Shown piece by piece: positions 16,341-24,697 of a stretch of DNA of 64,000 nt. Numbering within the stretch: position 1 is the first letter of the stretch; every line of letters begins with the position of its first letter. A model generated the notes under the pieces. That model did not search any database, was not told the origin of the DNA, and saw only the letters and a program-made list of their open reading frames with translations. Origin of the DNA: Paractinoplanes abujensis (GTDB lineage: Bacteria; Actinomycetota; Actinomycetes; Mycobacteriales; Micromonosporaceae); NCBI RefSeq assembly GCF_014204895.1, contig NZ_JACHMF010000001.1, positions 620,001-684,000 of the forward strand, in the 5' to 3' direction. The position numbers and the translations under genes were made by a program.

Positions 16341-17743
16341 CAGGGGTGGTTGCGGCGGGGCAGGCCGAGGGCGACCAGGGCGCCCGCGGCGACGATGGCG
16401 GCGCCGACGACGACTGCGGGGCGGAGGCCGTCGACGAAGGACTGCAGGCTGGTGTAGCCGCCGTACGAGCTGAAGATGGAGGCCAGGACGGCCACGCCGG
16501 CGGCCACCCCGGCCTCGCGGATCGTGTTGTTGACGCCGGAGGCCACGCCGCGGTCCTGTTCGGTGACGCTGGCCAGGGCGACGGTGCTGATCGGGGCGAA
16601 CGTCAGGCCCATGCCGATGCCGGCCAGGAGGAACGCGGTGATCAGGCTGCCGTAGGTGACCGTGGTGCTGGTGGCCAGGGCGATCCAGAGGACGCCGGCG
16701 GCCAGGAACAGCTGACCGGTGAAGATCAGGGCGCGCTGGCCGATGCGGTCGCCGAAGAGGCCGGCCAGCGGGGCCACGATCATCGGGGCGGCCGTCCAGG
16801 GCAGCGTGCGCAAACCGGCGTCGAGCGGGCTCAGGCCCTGCACGACCTGGAAGAACTGGGCCAGCAGGAACACCGAGCCGAAGGCGCCCGCCGAGAAGGT
16901 CAGGGTGACCGTGTTGACCAGGCTGAAGCCGCGGGAGCGGAACAGGCGCAGCGGCAGCATGGGGTGCGGGTTGCGGGCCTGCCAGAGCACGAACGCGGCC
17001 AGCAGCGCGCCGCCGCCGATCAGCATGGCCAGGATGCGGCCCGAGGTCCAGCCGCGTTCGGGTCCGTCGACCACGCCCCAGATCACCAGCAGCATGCCGG
17101 CCGCGGAGAGCAGCAGGCCCAGCGGGTCGAGCCGGCGCGCACCCCCGCGGGACTCGCCGAGCACGGTCAGGGCGAGCACGACGGCCACGACGCCGATCGG
17201 GACGTTCAGCCAGAAGATCCAGTGCCAGTCCAGGCCCTCGACGACCGCGCCGCCCACGACCGGGCCGACTGCTACGCCGAGTCCGCTGATGCCACCCCAG
17301 ATGCCGACGGCCGCCGTACGGAGTCTGCCCGGCACCGCCTCGGCCAGCAGTGTCAGGGCCAGCGGGGCGACCGCGGCCCCGCCGAGGCCCTGGACCGCCC
17401 GGGCCGCGGTGAGCTGCCAGGCTTCGGCCGACAGGGCGGCGGCGGCCGAGGCCAGGGTGAAGACGACCAGGCCGGCGATGAACATGCGACGCCGGCCGAG
17501 GCGGTCGCCCAGCGCGGCCGCGGTGAGCAGGAAGGCCGCGAACGGCAGCGTGTAGGCGTTGACGAACCACTGCAGGTCGGCCAGCGAGGCGTTCAGGTCG
17601 GTGCGGATCACCGGTAGCGCCGTGCTGACGACCAGGTTGTCCAGCGTGACCATGAAGGTCGGGATGCCGACGGCGGCCAGCACCGCGGCGAGCGGGCGGC
17701 GGTTGCGCCGATGTGGTGCGGGCGCCTCGAGTACGGCGGTCAT
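16340..17743 (-). CDS. MFS transporter, DHA2 (EmrB/QacA) family
   Basis: This encodes 467 residues with about 14 transmembrane helices. It has the motif-D1-like LDNLVVSTALPVI in helix 1 and GDRLGRRR after helix 2, so it is a proton-coupled drug or metabolite exporter. The start is ATG 17743, placed by GGGGAG 6-8 nt upstream; the open frame continues upstream to 17839 but would cross the promoter. It diverges from a tetR gene, with two TetR-type palindromes between them, so it is very probably repressed by that regulator. The substrate is unknown. Confidence 0.88.
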   Translation of the reverse strand: MTAVLEAPAPHRRNRRPLAAVLAAVGIPTFMVTLDNLVVSTALPVIRTDLNASLADLQWFVNAYTLPFAAFLLTAAALGDRLGRRRMFIAGLVVFTLASAAAALSAEAWQLTAARAVQGLGGAAVAPLALTLLAEAVPGRLRTAAVGIWGGISGLGVAVGPVVGGAVVEGLDWHWIFWLNVPIGVVAVVLALTVLGESRGGARRLDPLGLLLSAAGMLLVIWGVVDGPERGWTSGRILAMLIGGGALLAAFVLWQARNPHPMLPLRLFRSRGFSLVNTVTLTFSAGAFGSVFLLAQFFQVVQGLSPLDAGLRTLPWTAAPMIVAPLAGLFGDRIGQRALIFTGQLFLAAGVLWIALATSTTVTYGSLITAFLLAGIGMGLTFAPISTVALASVTEQDRGVASGVNNTIREAGVAAGVAVLASIFSSYGGYTSLQSFVDGLRPAVVVGAAIVAAGALVALGLPRRNHP

Positions 17744-17762
17744 GACTCTCCCCGGAGAAGTT

Positions 17763-17810
17763 GTTATCGACTGATAACTACGACAGCCACGGTAGTTATT
17801 GACTGATAAC
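17763..17810. promoter_or_regulatory. Two TetR-type operators between MFS and tetR genes
   Basis: GTTATCGACTGATAAC (17763-17778) and GTTATTGACTGATAAC (17795-17810) are near-identical inverted repeats with arms GTTATC/GATAAC. Their centres are 32 bp apart, about three helical turns. The second ends immediately before the tetR ATG at 17811, and the first lies about 20 bp upstream of the MFS start, so a dimer on each could silence both directions. Confidence 0.85.
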
Positions 17811-18365
17811 ATGTCAACCGTGACCCGAACCCGCCTCACCGCAGAGGAACGCCAGGAGCAGTTGATCGCGGCCGCCGTCCAGGCGTTCAGCCAGAACGGC
17901 TACGCCGGCACGACGACGGATCAGGTGGCCCGCCTGGCCGGCGTCTCCCAGCCGTACGTGATCCGCCTGTTCCGCACGAAGCAGGAGCTGTTCCTGGCCG
18001 CCGTCCAGCACGCGGGCGCCCGCATCGAGGCCAAGTGGCGCGCGGCGGCCGAGCGCGAAGCCACCCTGGAGAGCCTCGGCCAGGCGTACAAGGAACTGCT
18101 CGAAGAGCCGGAACTGACCAGCATGCTGCTGCACGGGTTCGCGGCCGCGGGGGATCCGGCGATCGGCGACCCGGTGCGGGCCTGCTTCGGCGGCCTGTAC
18201 GAGGTGGTGCGCGAGCTCACCGGGGCCACCGACGAGGAGGCGAGCGACTTCTTCGCCTTCGGCATGCTGCTGACCTGCATGGGCGCTATGCGGCTGGTGG
18301 GGCCGGACGCGGTGCCCCCGCAACCGTGGGCCCGGGGGCTGCTGTCCACCTTCGGCAAGAAGTGA
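17811..18365 (+). CDS. TetR family transcriptional regulator
   Basis: This encodes 184 residues. The N-terminal HTH reads LIAAAVQAFSQNGYAGTTTD, then QVARLAGVSQPYVIRLFRTK, a standard TetR DNA-binding domain, followed by a helical ligand domain. I start at ATG 17811; a TTG at 17799 is in frame but lies inside the operator palindrome. It diverges from the DHA2 exporter gene, with two operators between them, so autorepression and repression of the pump are strongly suggested. The stop is 1 bp from the end of the convergent FolP2-like gene. Confidence 0.9.
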   Translation: MSTVTRTRLTAEERQEQLIAAAVQAFSQNGYAGTTTDQVARLAGVSQPYVIRLFRTKQELFLAAVQHAGARIEAKWRAAAEREATLESLGQAYKELLEEPELTSMLLHGFAAAGDPAIGDPVRACFGGLYEVVRELTGATDEEASDFFAFGMLLTCMGAMRLVGPDAVPPQPWARGLLSTFGKK

Positions 18366-18366
18366 G

Positions 18367-19233
18367 CTACATGTTGTGCCGGAGGTAGGCGGGCTCCCGC
18401 CAACCCAGCATCGCCTCCGTCATGCGTACGGCGTCGACCGTGGCCCGCACGTCGTGCACCCGCACGATCCGGGCGCCGCGCAGGACGCAGAAGACCACCG
18501 CGGCCAGCGTGCCGGCCAGGCGCTCGTGCTGCGGCACGTCGAGCGTCTCGCCGATGAAGTCCTTGTTGCTCACGGCGGCCAGCAGCGGGTAGCCGACCGC
18601 GGCGATCTCGTCCAGCCGCCGGGTCAGCTCCAGCGTGTGCAGAGTGTTCTTGTTCAGGTCGTGACCGGGATCGATGATGATCTGCCCGGGCCGCACGCCG
18701 CGGTCGAGCGCCAGCGCCACCCGGTCGCGCAGAAACTTCTGGATGTCGGCGGTGACGTCGTCATACTGCGGGCTCGGCCACAGCGTGCGCGGGGCGGCCA
18801 GGCTGTGACAGATCACCAGCTGCGCGTCGGTGCCCGCGACGACCTCGGCCATCGCCGGGTCACGCAGCCCCGACGTGTCGTTGACGACCCCGGCCCCCGC
18901 CTTGATCACCTCGGCCGCGACCTCGGGCCGGAACGTGTCGACCGAGACCACGCAGCGTGACTTGGCCGCCTCCACGACGGGCAGCACCCGTTCGAGTTCC
19001 TCGGCCGCCGAGACGTCGGGGCCGGGCGCGAACGGCACCCCGCCGACGTCGATCCAATCGGCCCCGGCCGCGGCCGCGGCGTCGACCGCCTCCAGCGCCT
19101 TCCCGAGCGCGAACGTGCTGCCGCGATCGTGAAAAGAGTCGGGTGTCCGGTTGACGATCGCCATCACGGCGACGCGCCGGGAAAAGTCGTACGGGCGGCC
19201 GCCGATGATTCGGACTGCGGTCTTGTCGCTCAC
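18367..19233 (-). CDS. folP2: Dihydropteroate synthase homologue, FolP2 type
   Basis: This encodes 288 residues with the pterin-binding TIM barrel: VMAIVNRTPDSFHDRGSTF (residues about 21-39), DWIDVGG, VSVDTFRPEVA, VVNDTSG and IIIDPGHDLNKN. The VNRTPDSF wording, rather than the LNVTPDSFSDGG of true folate enzymes, matches actinobacterial FolP2, whose mycobacterial member was reported not to replace FolP1. It is therefore probably not the folate-pathway enzyme, and its reaction is uncertain. The GTG at 19233 lies 8 nt after a TGN-extended -10 box (TACCCT), so the mRNA may be leaderless. Confidence 0.8.
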   Translation of the reverse strand: MSDKTAVRIIGGRPYDFSRRVAVMAIVNRTPDSFHDRGSTFALGKALEAVDAAAAAGADWIDVGGVPFAPGPDVSAAEELERVLPVVEAAKSRCVVSVDTFRPEVAAEVIKAGAGVVNDTSGLRDPAMAEVVAGTDAQLVICHSLAAPRTLWPSPQYDDVTADIQKFLRDRVALALDRGVRPGQIIIDPGHDLNKNTLHTLELTRRLDEIAAVGYPLLAAVSNKDFIGETLDVPQHERLAGTLAAVVFCVLRGARIVRVHDVRATVDAVRMTEAMLGWREPAYLRHNM

Positions 19234-19241
19234 GATTGGGC

Positions 19242-19250
19242 AGGGTAACA
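19242..19250 (-). promoter_or_regulatory. Extended -10 promoter of folP2-like gene
   Basis: On the minus strand TGTTACCCT forms a TGN-TANNNT extended -10 element ending 8 nt before the GTG start at 19233. No ribosome site is visible, consistent with leaderless translation. Confidence 0.4.
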
Positions 19251-19300
19251 GGCCTCGTGAGGTGATTTTCGAGCAGTGCCCAAAATAGAAAAGGACGTCA

Positions 19301-19316
19301 CGGATACCCGTATCCG
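19301..19316. promoter_or_regulatory. Perfect inverted repeat upstream of stress-protein operon
   Basis: CGGATACCCGTATCCG has 7-bp arms (CGGATAC/GTATCCG) around CC. It lies 122 bp before the start of the 19438 gene, in an unusually AT-rich stretch (19250-19437) that also contains TTGACT at 19339-19344. It could be an operator for the downstream three-gene operon; the binding protein is unknown. Confidence 0.45.
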
Positions 19317-19437
19317 AACCGATCATGCGATGTCATTTTTGACTTTATTGCTCACCGAAAATGAGGAATGGCGGAGCACGCAGCCGGGTAGCCAATGCAA
19401 CGTAGGCACACGACGAATCCTTTTTGGAGGAATCCCC

Positions 19438-20295
19438 ATGAGTGACGTGCCCTCGGGCGCTCGTCGACCGGACGACGCCTTTCCCGTCGACGTGCCGACC
19501 ACGGCCGACTACCCGACCCAGGCTTACGCCACCGAGAGCTCTTACGCCACCGAGAGCTACAGCGACCAGTCGTCCACCGGTTCGGCGGGCGGCGCCAAGG
19601 AGAAGGCCAAGGAGGTCGCCTCCCAGACGGGGCAGGCCGCAGGCCAGGCGGCGACCGACGTCAAGGACACGGCCAAGGAGCAGGCGGCCCGCGTCGGCCA
19701 GGAGGCCAAGGCGCAGGCGTCCAACCTCGCCTCGGACGTGAAGAGCCGCGTCAGCGACCAGGCCAAGAGCCAGAACGACCGGCTGGTCAGCCAGATCCGC
19801 GACACCGCCGACCAGCTCGACGAGATGCGCGGCGAACGCGGCGACTCGCCCGCGGCCGCCGTGGTCTCGCGGGTGGCCGAGGGCGGCCGCCAGTTCGCGG
19901 ACTACCTCGACCGCAACGGCCCCGACGGCGTGCTGCGCGAGGTGCAGGACTTCGCCCGTCGCCGGCCTGGAGCCTTCCTGGCCACCGCGCTGGCCGCCGG
20001 CTTCGTCGTCGGACGGCTCGGCAAGGTCGTGGCCAAGGCCGACCCGAACGCCGGAGTGACCAAGCCGGACAGCGACTCCTTCGTGTCGGGCCAGGGTGGC
20101 TACACCCCGCCCGCCACGGTGACCACGCCCCCGGTGACGACCACGCCCGGCTACACCACCGGGTACGCGGCCGGCACGGACGAGTACGCCACCGGTCCGG
20201 GCTACGCCAGCGCCACCGAGTACACCTCGACCGGCACCGGCACGCCCACCGTCCGTGAGGAGTACGTGGTCGAGAGCCCGGAGCGCCTGCGATGA
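19438..20295 (+). CDS. Amphipathic-repeat (LEA/apolipoprotein-like) envelope or stress protein
   Basis: This encodes 285 residues. After an acidic N-terminus with an internal repeat (YATESSYATES), residues about 50-130 form an Ala/Lys/Gln-rich amphipathic helix (KEKAKEVASQTGQAAGQAA) resembling LEA or apolipoprotein repeats. A short hydrophobic segment near residue 185 (AFLATALAAGFVVGRLG) could anchor it in the membrane, and the C-terminus is Thr/Pro/Tyr-rich. The ATG has a GGAGG site 7 nt upstream. It overlaps the holin-X-like gene by ATGA; with the DUF3618-like gene this is a known actinobacterial arrangement of unknown function, perhaps stress or membrane protection. Confidence 0.65.
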   Translation: MSDVPSGARRPDDAFPVDVPTTADYPTQAYATESSYATESYSDQSSTGSAGGAKEKAKEVASQTGQAAGQAATDVKDTAKEQAARVGQEAKAQASNLASDVKSRVSDQAKSQNDRLVSQIRDTADQLDEMRGERGDSPAAAVVSRVAEGGRQFADYLDRNGPDGVLREVQDFARRRPGAFLATALAAGFVVGRLGKVVAKADPNAGVTKPDSDSFVSGQGGYTPPATVTTPPVTTTPGYTTGYAAGTDEYATGPGYASATEYTSTGTGTPTVREEYVVESPERLR

Positions 20296-20714
20296 CCGCT
20301 CCCAACCAGCACCACCGCATCGACGACGAAGAGGTCGCCGAGACCTCGGTCGGCGAGATGATCGGCAACATCAGCAATGACCTGTCGCAGCTGTTCCGGC
20401 AGGAGGTCGAGCTGGCCAAGGCCGAGCTCAAGCAGGAGGCGTCCAAGGCCGGCAAGGCCGGCGGGATGCTCGGCGGCGCCGCGTTCGCCGCCTACCTGGC
20501 CGTCGTGCTGCTCAGCTTCGCGCTGGTGTTCGCGCTCGACGCCGTCATGCCCGCGGGCTGGGCGGCGCTGATCGTCGCCGTCCTGTGGGGCGTCATCGGT
20601 GGCGTCCTCTACGTAGTCGGAAAGAACAAGCTCAAGACCGTCGACCCGATGCCGCGCCGCACCGTCGACACGCTCAAGGAGGACGCCCAATGGCTGAAGA
20701 ACCCGACCGGCTGA
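20292..20714 (+). CDS. Putative actinobacterial holin-X (DUF1469) family protein
   Basis: This encodes 140 residues. A helical N-terminal part (SVGEMIGNISNDLSQLFRQE, then VELAKAELK) is followed by two transmembrane helices (AAYLAVVLLSFALVFALDAV and AALIVAVLWGVIGGVLYVVG). This is the layout of the phage holin superfamily III / DUF1469 proteins that are widespread in non-phage actinobacterial operons, where lysis is not the expected job. It overlaps both neighbours (ATGA upstream, 25 bp downstream), so the three genes are one translational unit. Confidence 0.8.
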   Translation: MTAPNQHHRIDDEEVAETSVGEMIGNISNDLSQLFRQEVELAKAELKQEASKAGKAGGMLGGAAFAAYLAVVLLSFALVFALDAVMPAGWAALIVAVLWGVIGGVLYVVGKNKLKTVDPMPRRTVDTLKEDAQWLKNPTG

Positions 20715-21328
20715 GGCAGCAGATCGAGAACACCCGGGCGTCGCTCACCCGCGACGTCGACCTGCTGGCCACCAAGACGAGCCCGTCCAAGGTCGCGCAG
20801 CGGCGCTGGACGGCGGTGAAGGAGAAAGTGATGGGCACCAGCTCCTCGGTGAGCTCCACCGTGGGTGACAAGGCGTCGTCGGTCGGCCACTCGGTGAGCG
20901 ACACCGCGTCGTCGGTGGGCAGCACCGTCAGCGACAAGGCGTCGCAGGTCAGCGACGTGGCGGGGGAGAAGGCGCACCAGGCGGCGGACGCCGTGCGCAA
21001 CGCCCCGCAGGCGGTCGCCTCGCAGACGCAGGGCAACCCGCTCGCGGCCGGAATCATCGCGTTCGGCGTGGGCCTGCTGGCCTCCACCCTGATCCCGGTG
21101 ACCGACGCCGAGAAGCGTGCGGGTCAGCAGATCAAGGACAACAGCGGCGACCTGACCGAGAAGGTCAAGGACGTGGCCGCCGAGCTCAAGGACGACCTGT
21201 CCGGCTCCGCGCAGCAGGCCCTGGGCGAGGTCAAGTCGACCGCGCAGGACGCCGTGCAGACCACCAAGGACACCGCGCAGTCCAACGCGCAGGACGTGAA
21301 GGAGCAGGCCCGGTCGGCCGCTTCCTGA
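20690..21328 (+). CDS. DUF3618 domain-containing membrane-associated protein
   Basis: This encodes 212 residues. The N-terminus RLRQQIENTRASLTRDVDLL is the DUF3618 signature. A Ser/Val-rich repeat section (SVGHSVSDTASSVGSTVSDK) follows, then one hydrophobic helix (AAGIIAFGVGLLASTLIPV) and a lysine-rich amphipathic tail. An AAGGAGG site lies 7 nt before the ATG, inside the end of the previous gene. DUF3618 proteins regularly accompany holin-X-like proteins. The function is unknown, and an envelope role is suggested by the membrane helices in all three products. Confidence 0.8.
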   Translation: MAEEPDRLRQQIENTRASLTRDVDLLATKTSPSKVAQRRWTAVKEKVMGTSSSVSSTVGDKASSVGHSVSDTASSVGSTVSDKASQVSDVAGEKAHQAADAVRNAPQAVASQTQGNPLAAGIIAFGVGLLASTLIPVTDAEKRAGQQIKDNSGDLTEKVKDVAAELKDDLSGSAQQALGEVKSTAQDAVQTTKDTAQSNAQDVKEQARSAAS

Positions 21329-21342
21329 TCGCCCCCAGCAGT

Positions 21343-21375
21343 CCGGACCGGTTACCCGTACGGGAGCCGGTCCGG
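21343..21375 (+). terminator. Hairpin after the DUF3618 operon
   Basis: A 9-bp stem, CCGGACCGG (21343-21351) and CCGGTCCGG (21367-21375), encloses the perfect palindrome CCCGTACGGG (21355-21364), giving a nested hairpin. Only a weak T-tract (GTTTG) follows. It lies between the operon and the next co-oriented gene. Confidence 0.6.
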
Positions 21376-21413
21376 TCGCGTTTGCCCCGGTCACACCGGG
21401 GAAGGCGAGAGGT

Positions 21414-22361
21414 ATGAAACTCGGATACAAGCTGGCCGCCGAGGCCTTCGGACCCAAGGAACTGATCCGGCAGGCCGTGCGGGCCGAGCAAGCCGGCTTC
21501 GACTTCGTCGAGATCAGCGATCACTACCACCCGTGGCTGGACGTGCAGGGGCACTCGCCGTTCGCGTGGAACGTGCTCAGCGCCATCGCCGTGCAGACCG
21601 AGCGGCTCGAACTGGCCACCGGAGTCACCTGCCCGACCGTGCGCTACCACCCGGCCATCGTCGCGCAGGCCGCGGCCACCCTGGCCATCATCTCGGACAA
21701 CCGCTTCACGCTCGGTATCGGCGCCGGCGAGCGGCTCAACGAGCACATCGTGGGTCAGGGCTTCCCGAGCGTACGGGGACGGCACGAACGCCTGGTGGAG
21801 GCGCTCGACATCATCAACCTCCTCTGGTCGGGCGGCTACCAGTCGTACGAGGGAAAGCATCTGCAGCTGGAGGACGCGCAGGTGTTCGACCTGCCCGACA
21901 AGCTGCCGGTGATCGCCGTGGCGGCCGGCGGCAAGCGGGCCGCCGAGCTGGCCGCGACCCACGGGACCGGATTGTTCGCCACCGAGCCGCGCGAGGACCT
22001 GGTCTCCACATACGCGGGGGCCGGCGGTAAGGGCCCCAAGTACGCCGAGGTCTCCGTGGCGTGGGCGCCCAGCGCGGAAGAGGCCGTCAAGGCCGCGCAC
22101 GAGACCACCCGCTGGGCGGTGACCGGCTGGAAGGTGATGTCGGAGCTGCCCAACCCGGTCAACTTCGAGGCCGCATCGGCCACCGTCCGGCCCGAGGACA
22201 TCGCCGAGCAGTTCGCCGTCGGACCCGACCCCGAGGCGTACGTGAAATCGGTGCGTGAATACACCGAGGCCGGCTTCGACCACATCGTGCTGATGAACGC
22301 GGGCCCCGACCCGGACGGTTTCCTCGACTTCTTCGCCAAGGAGCTGAAGGGCCGCCTGTAG
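21414..22361 (+). CDS. LLM-class F420-dependent oxidoreductase (G6PDH-related)
   Basis: This encodes 315 residues with a bacterial luciferase-like TIM barrel: MKLGYKLAAEAFGPKELI, EQAGFDFVEISDHYHPWLD, ATGVTCPTVRYHPAIVAQAA and FTLGIGAGERLNEH. The pattern resembles the TIGR03557 group, which is related to F420-dependent glucose-6-phosphate dehydrogenase. It would move hydride between coenzyme F420 and an unknown substrate in the cytoplasm, and indicates an F420-producing actinomycete. It stands alone between a terminator and the GGDEF-EAL gene. Confidence 0.85.
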   Translation: MKLGYKLAAEAFGPKELIRQAVRAEQAGFDFVEISDHYHPWLDVQGHSPFAWNVLSAIAVQTERLELATGVTCPTVRYHPAIVAQAAATLAIISDNRFTLGIGAGERLNEHIVGQGFPSVRGRHERLVEALDIINLLWSGGYQSYEGKHLQLEDAQVFDLPDKLPVIAVAAGGKRAAELAATHGTGLFATEPREDLVSTYAGAGGKGPKYAEVSVAWAPSAEEAVKAAHETTRWAVTGWKVMSELPNPVNFEAASATVRPEDIAEQFAVGPDPEAYVKSVREYTEAGFDHIVLMNAGPDPDGFLDFFAKELKGRL

Positions 22362-22400
22362 CGCGCTCATCACACCCGCACGGTTGCCGAACAGGTCTGT

Positions 22401-24656
22401 GTGAGTGTCAGTGCAGCGCGGACGCCGGGTGTGCGCCGGGTGCGAGCCGGGGCGGCCGCGCTGATCCTGCTGGTGCTGGTGGGGCAGGTCGTGGCCGTGA
22501 GCGTGCCGGAACGGCGGGCCGGGCTCACCATGGCCTGCCTCGTGCTGCTCAACGTGGCCGGGGCGCTGTTCGCGGTGCGGGCCGCGCGCCGCGGCGATCG
22601 CGTCGCCTGGCTGCTGGTGGCCACGGGGGAGCTGCTCACCACGGCCACCAACACGTCGATGGGCCGGGCCACGGCGACCGGGGCGCAGGCCTGGTTCTGG
22701 ATCGGCTCGACGTGCGGCATCACCGCCTCCGTGGTGTTCGCGGCGGCTCTGCTGGCGTTCCCCGCGCAACGCGCCCGCGGCTGGCAGCGCGCGGCCCTGG
22801 CCGGCGAGGCGGTCGCCGTGCTCGGCTGCGGGTTCATGTACCTCTGGTATTTCGACCTGCGACCGCTGCTGGACCGGCCCACCGACTGGTCGCGCTGGCC
22901 GCTGCTGGCCGGCTTCCCGGTCGGCGACCTCCTGGTGCTGATGGGCCTGAGCGCGGTCGTCCTGCGCGGCGGCCTCAACGCCGGCAGCCGGCCGGTCGCG
23001 CTGCTCACCGTCGGCTTCAGCATCGCCGTCTTCTCCGACGCGGCCTTCGGCGCCATCGGGGACGACGGCAACCACTCGACCGGCCCGCTGACGGCCACCT
23101 TGGCCGGAATCGTGGCCTCGCTCTGCATCACCCTGGCCGCGATGTGGCAGAGCGCGGCGAACGGCCATGCGGGCGCACCACGGCGGCCGTGGGCGCCGGC
23201 CTGGTTCTCCTATCTGCCGTACGCGGCGGTCGGCGCCGCGCTGGCCCTGATGGTGACGGTCACCCTGCACCAGGGGCAGATCCGCACGTGGGGCGGCCTG
23301 GTGCTGGGCCTGATCCTGGTCACGGCCGGGGTGGCCGCCCGGCAGATCGTCTCGCTGCACGACAGCCGCCAGCACGAGACCATCGACCCGCTCACCGGGC
23401 TGGTCAACCGGGTCGGCCTGAACCGGCGGCTCACCCAGGCCCTGCGCCGCGGCGAACCGATCGCGCTGCTGCTGATCGACCTGGACGGGTTCAAGGCCGT
23501 CAACGACAGCTACGGCCACAACACCGGCGACTTGCTCCTGCTGGAGTTCGCGGCCACGTTGCGGGCCAACGTGCGCGGCAGCGACCTGGCCTGCCGGATC
23601 GGCGGCGACGAATTCGTCGTCCTGCAGCACGCCGTCACCGGCGAGGGCGATGTGACCGCGCTGGCCCGGCGCATCCAGGCCGCCGCGGCGGGCAACCCGA
23701 TCCGGGCCGGGGAACGCACCGTCACCGCCCGCGCCAGCATCGGCGCCGCCCTGGCCACGGCGGGCGAGGACGGCGACGAGCTGCGCCACCGGGCCGACAT
23801 CGCGATGTACCAGGCCAAGCGGGCCGGTCGGCACGAGCTGGTGATCCACCGGCCCGGCATGCTGGACCGCCGGGCCGACGACGCCGCCCTGGGCCAGGAC
23901 CTGGAGGCCGCGGTGAACAGCGGCCAGCTGCGGGTGCTCTATCAGCCCATGATCGAGCTGGCCACGGGCGTACCGGTCGGGGCCGAGGCGCTGGTGCGGT
24001 GGCACCACCCCGTCCGCGGTGTCGTCGCCCCGCTGGACTTCATCCCCATCGCCGAGCAGACCGGGGCCATCACCGACGTCGGCCTGTACGTGCTCGAACA
24101 GGCCTGCCGGGAGGCGCTGAACTGGGCCGGTGACGCGTACGTGAGCGTCAACCTGGCCGCCCGGCAGATGCAGGACCCCGCGCTGGTGCCGGCCGTGCTC
24201 GACGTGCTCGACCGCACCGGCCTGAGCCCCGGGCGGCTCATCCTGGAGATCACCGAGTCCGCCATCGTCGACGACCGGGTGGCCATCCCCGCCATCGAGG
24301 AACTGCGCCGGCACGGCATCCGCTTCGCCATCGACGACTTCGGCACCGGCTACTCGTCGCTGCAGTACCTCTCGCGCCTGCCCGCCGACACCCTCAAAGT
24401 CGACCGCAGTTTCGTGGCCGAGCTGGACAACGACGGCAAGGACTCGGCCATCACGGAAGCCATCATCCGGCTGGCCGACATCCTGGACCTGTCGACCGTG
24501 GCCGAAGGCATCGAGACGCCCGAACAGGCGGCCGAGCTGCGCCGCCTGGGCTGCCACACCGGCCAAGGTTTCCTGTACGCCCGTCCGCTGCCCCCCGATG
24601 ACGTGCGGCGATACTTCAGTGAGCGGAGAGTGACGGCGGATTCCTCGCACGGATGA
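22401..24656 (+). CDS. Membrane GGDEF-EAL cyclic di-GMP signalling protein
   Basis: This encodes 751 residues from GTG 22401. Residues about 10-310 hold eight to ten transmembrane helices of an MASE-like sensor. The GGDEF domain (about 325-490) has DPLTGLVNR and an intact GGDEF at 401-405. The EAL domain (about 500-740) has E529-A-L531, EITES, IDDFGTGYSSL, KVDRSFV and AEGIETPEQ, so all the catalytic landmarks I can check for c-di-GMP hydrolysis are present. It may both make and degrade c-di-GMP, with the balance set by the membrane sensor. No partner gene is adjacent. Confidence 0.92.
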   Translation: MSVSAARTPGVRRVRAGAAALILLVLVGQVVAVSVPERRAGLTMACLVLLNVAGALFAVRAARRGDRVAWLLVATGELLTTATNTSMGRATATGAQAWFWIGSTCGITASVVFAAALLAFPAQRARGWQRAALAGEAVAVLGCGFMYLWYFDLRPLLDRPTDWSRWPLLAGFPVGDLLVLMGLSAVVLRGGLNAGSRPVALLTVGFSIAVFSDAAFGAIGDDGNHSTGPLTATLAGIVASLCITLAAMWQSAANGHAGAPRRPWAPAWFSYLPYAAVGAALALMVTVTLHQGQIRTWGGLVLGLILVTAGVAARQIVSLHDSRQHETIDPLTGLVNRVGLNRRLTQALRRGEPIALLLIDLDGFKAVNDSYGHNTGDLLLLEFAATLRANVRGSDLACRIGGDEFVVLQHAVTGEGDVTALARRIQAAAAGNPIRAGERTVTARASIGAALATAGEDGDELRHRADIAMYQAKRAGRHELVIHRPGMLDRRADDAALGQDLEAAVNSGQLRVLYQPMIELATGVPVGAEALVRWHHPVRGVVAPLDFIPIAEQTGAITDVGLYVLEQACREALNWAGDAYVSVNLAARQMQDPALVPAVLDVLDRTGLSPGRLILEITESAIVDDRVAIPAIEELRRHGIRFAIDDFGTGYSSLQYLSRLPADTLKVDRSFVAELDNDGKDSAITEAIIRLADILDLSTVAEGIETPEQAAELRRLGCHTGQGFLYARPLPPDDVRRYFSERRVTADSSHG

Positions 24657-24697
24657 CTGATGCTTGATCGCCTGCCACCGGGGTATCGGCCACCCTC

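Noticed and set aside
20292..20714. Holin-X-like gene as evidence of a prophage.
   Set aside because: No other phage genes are near. The gene sits in a conserved bacterial operon with DUF3618 and an amphipathic-helix protein.
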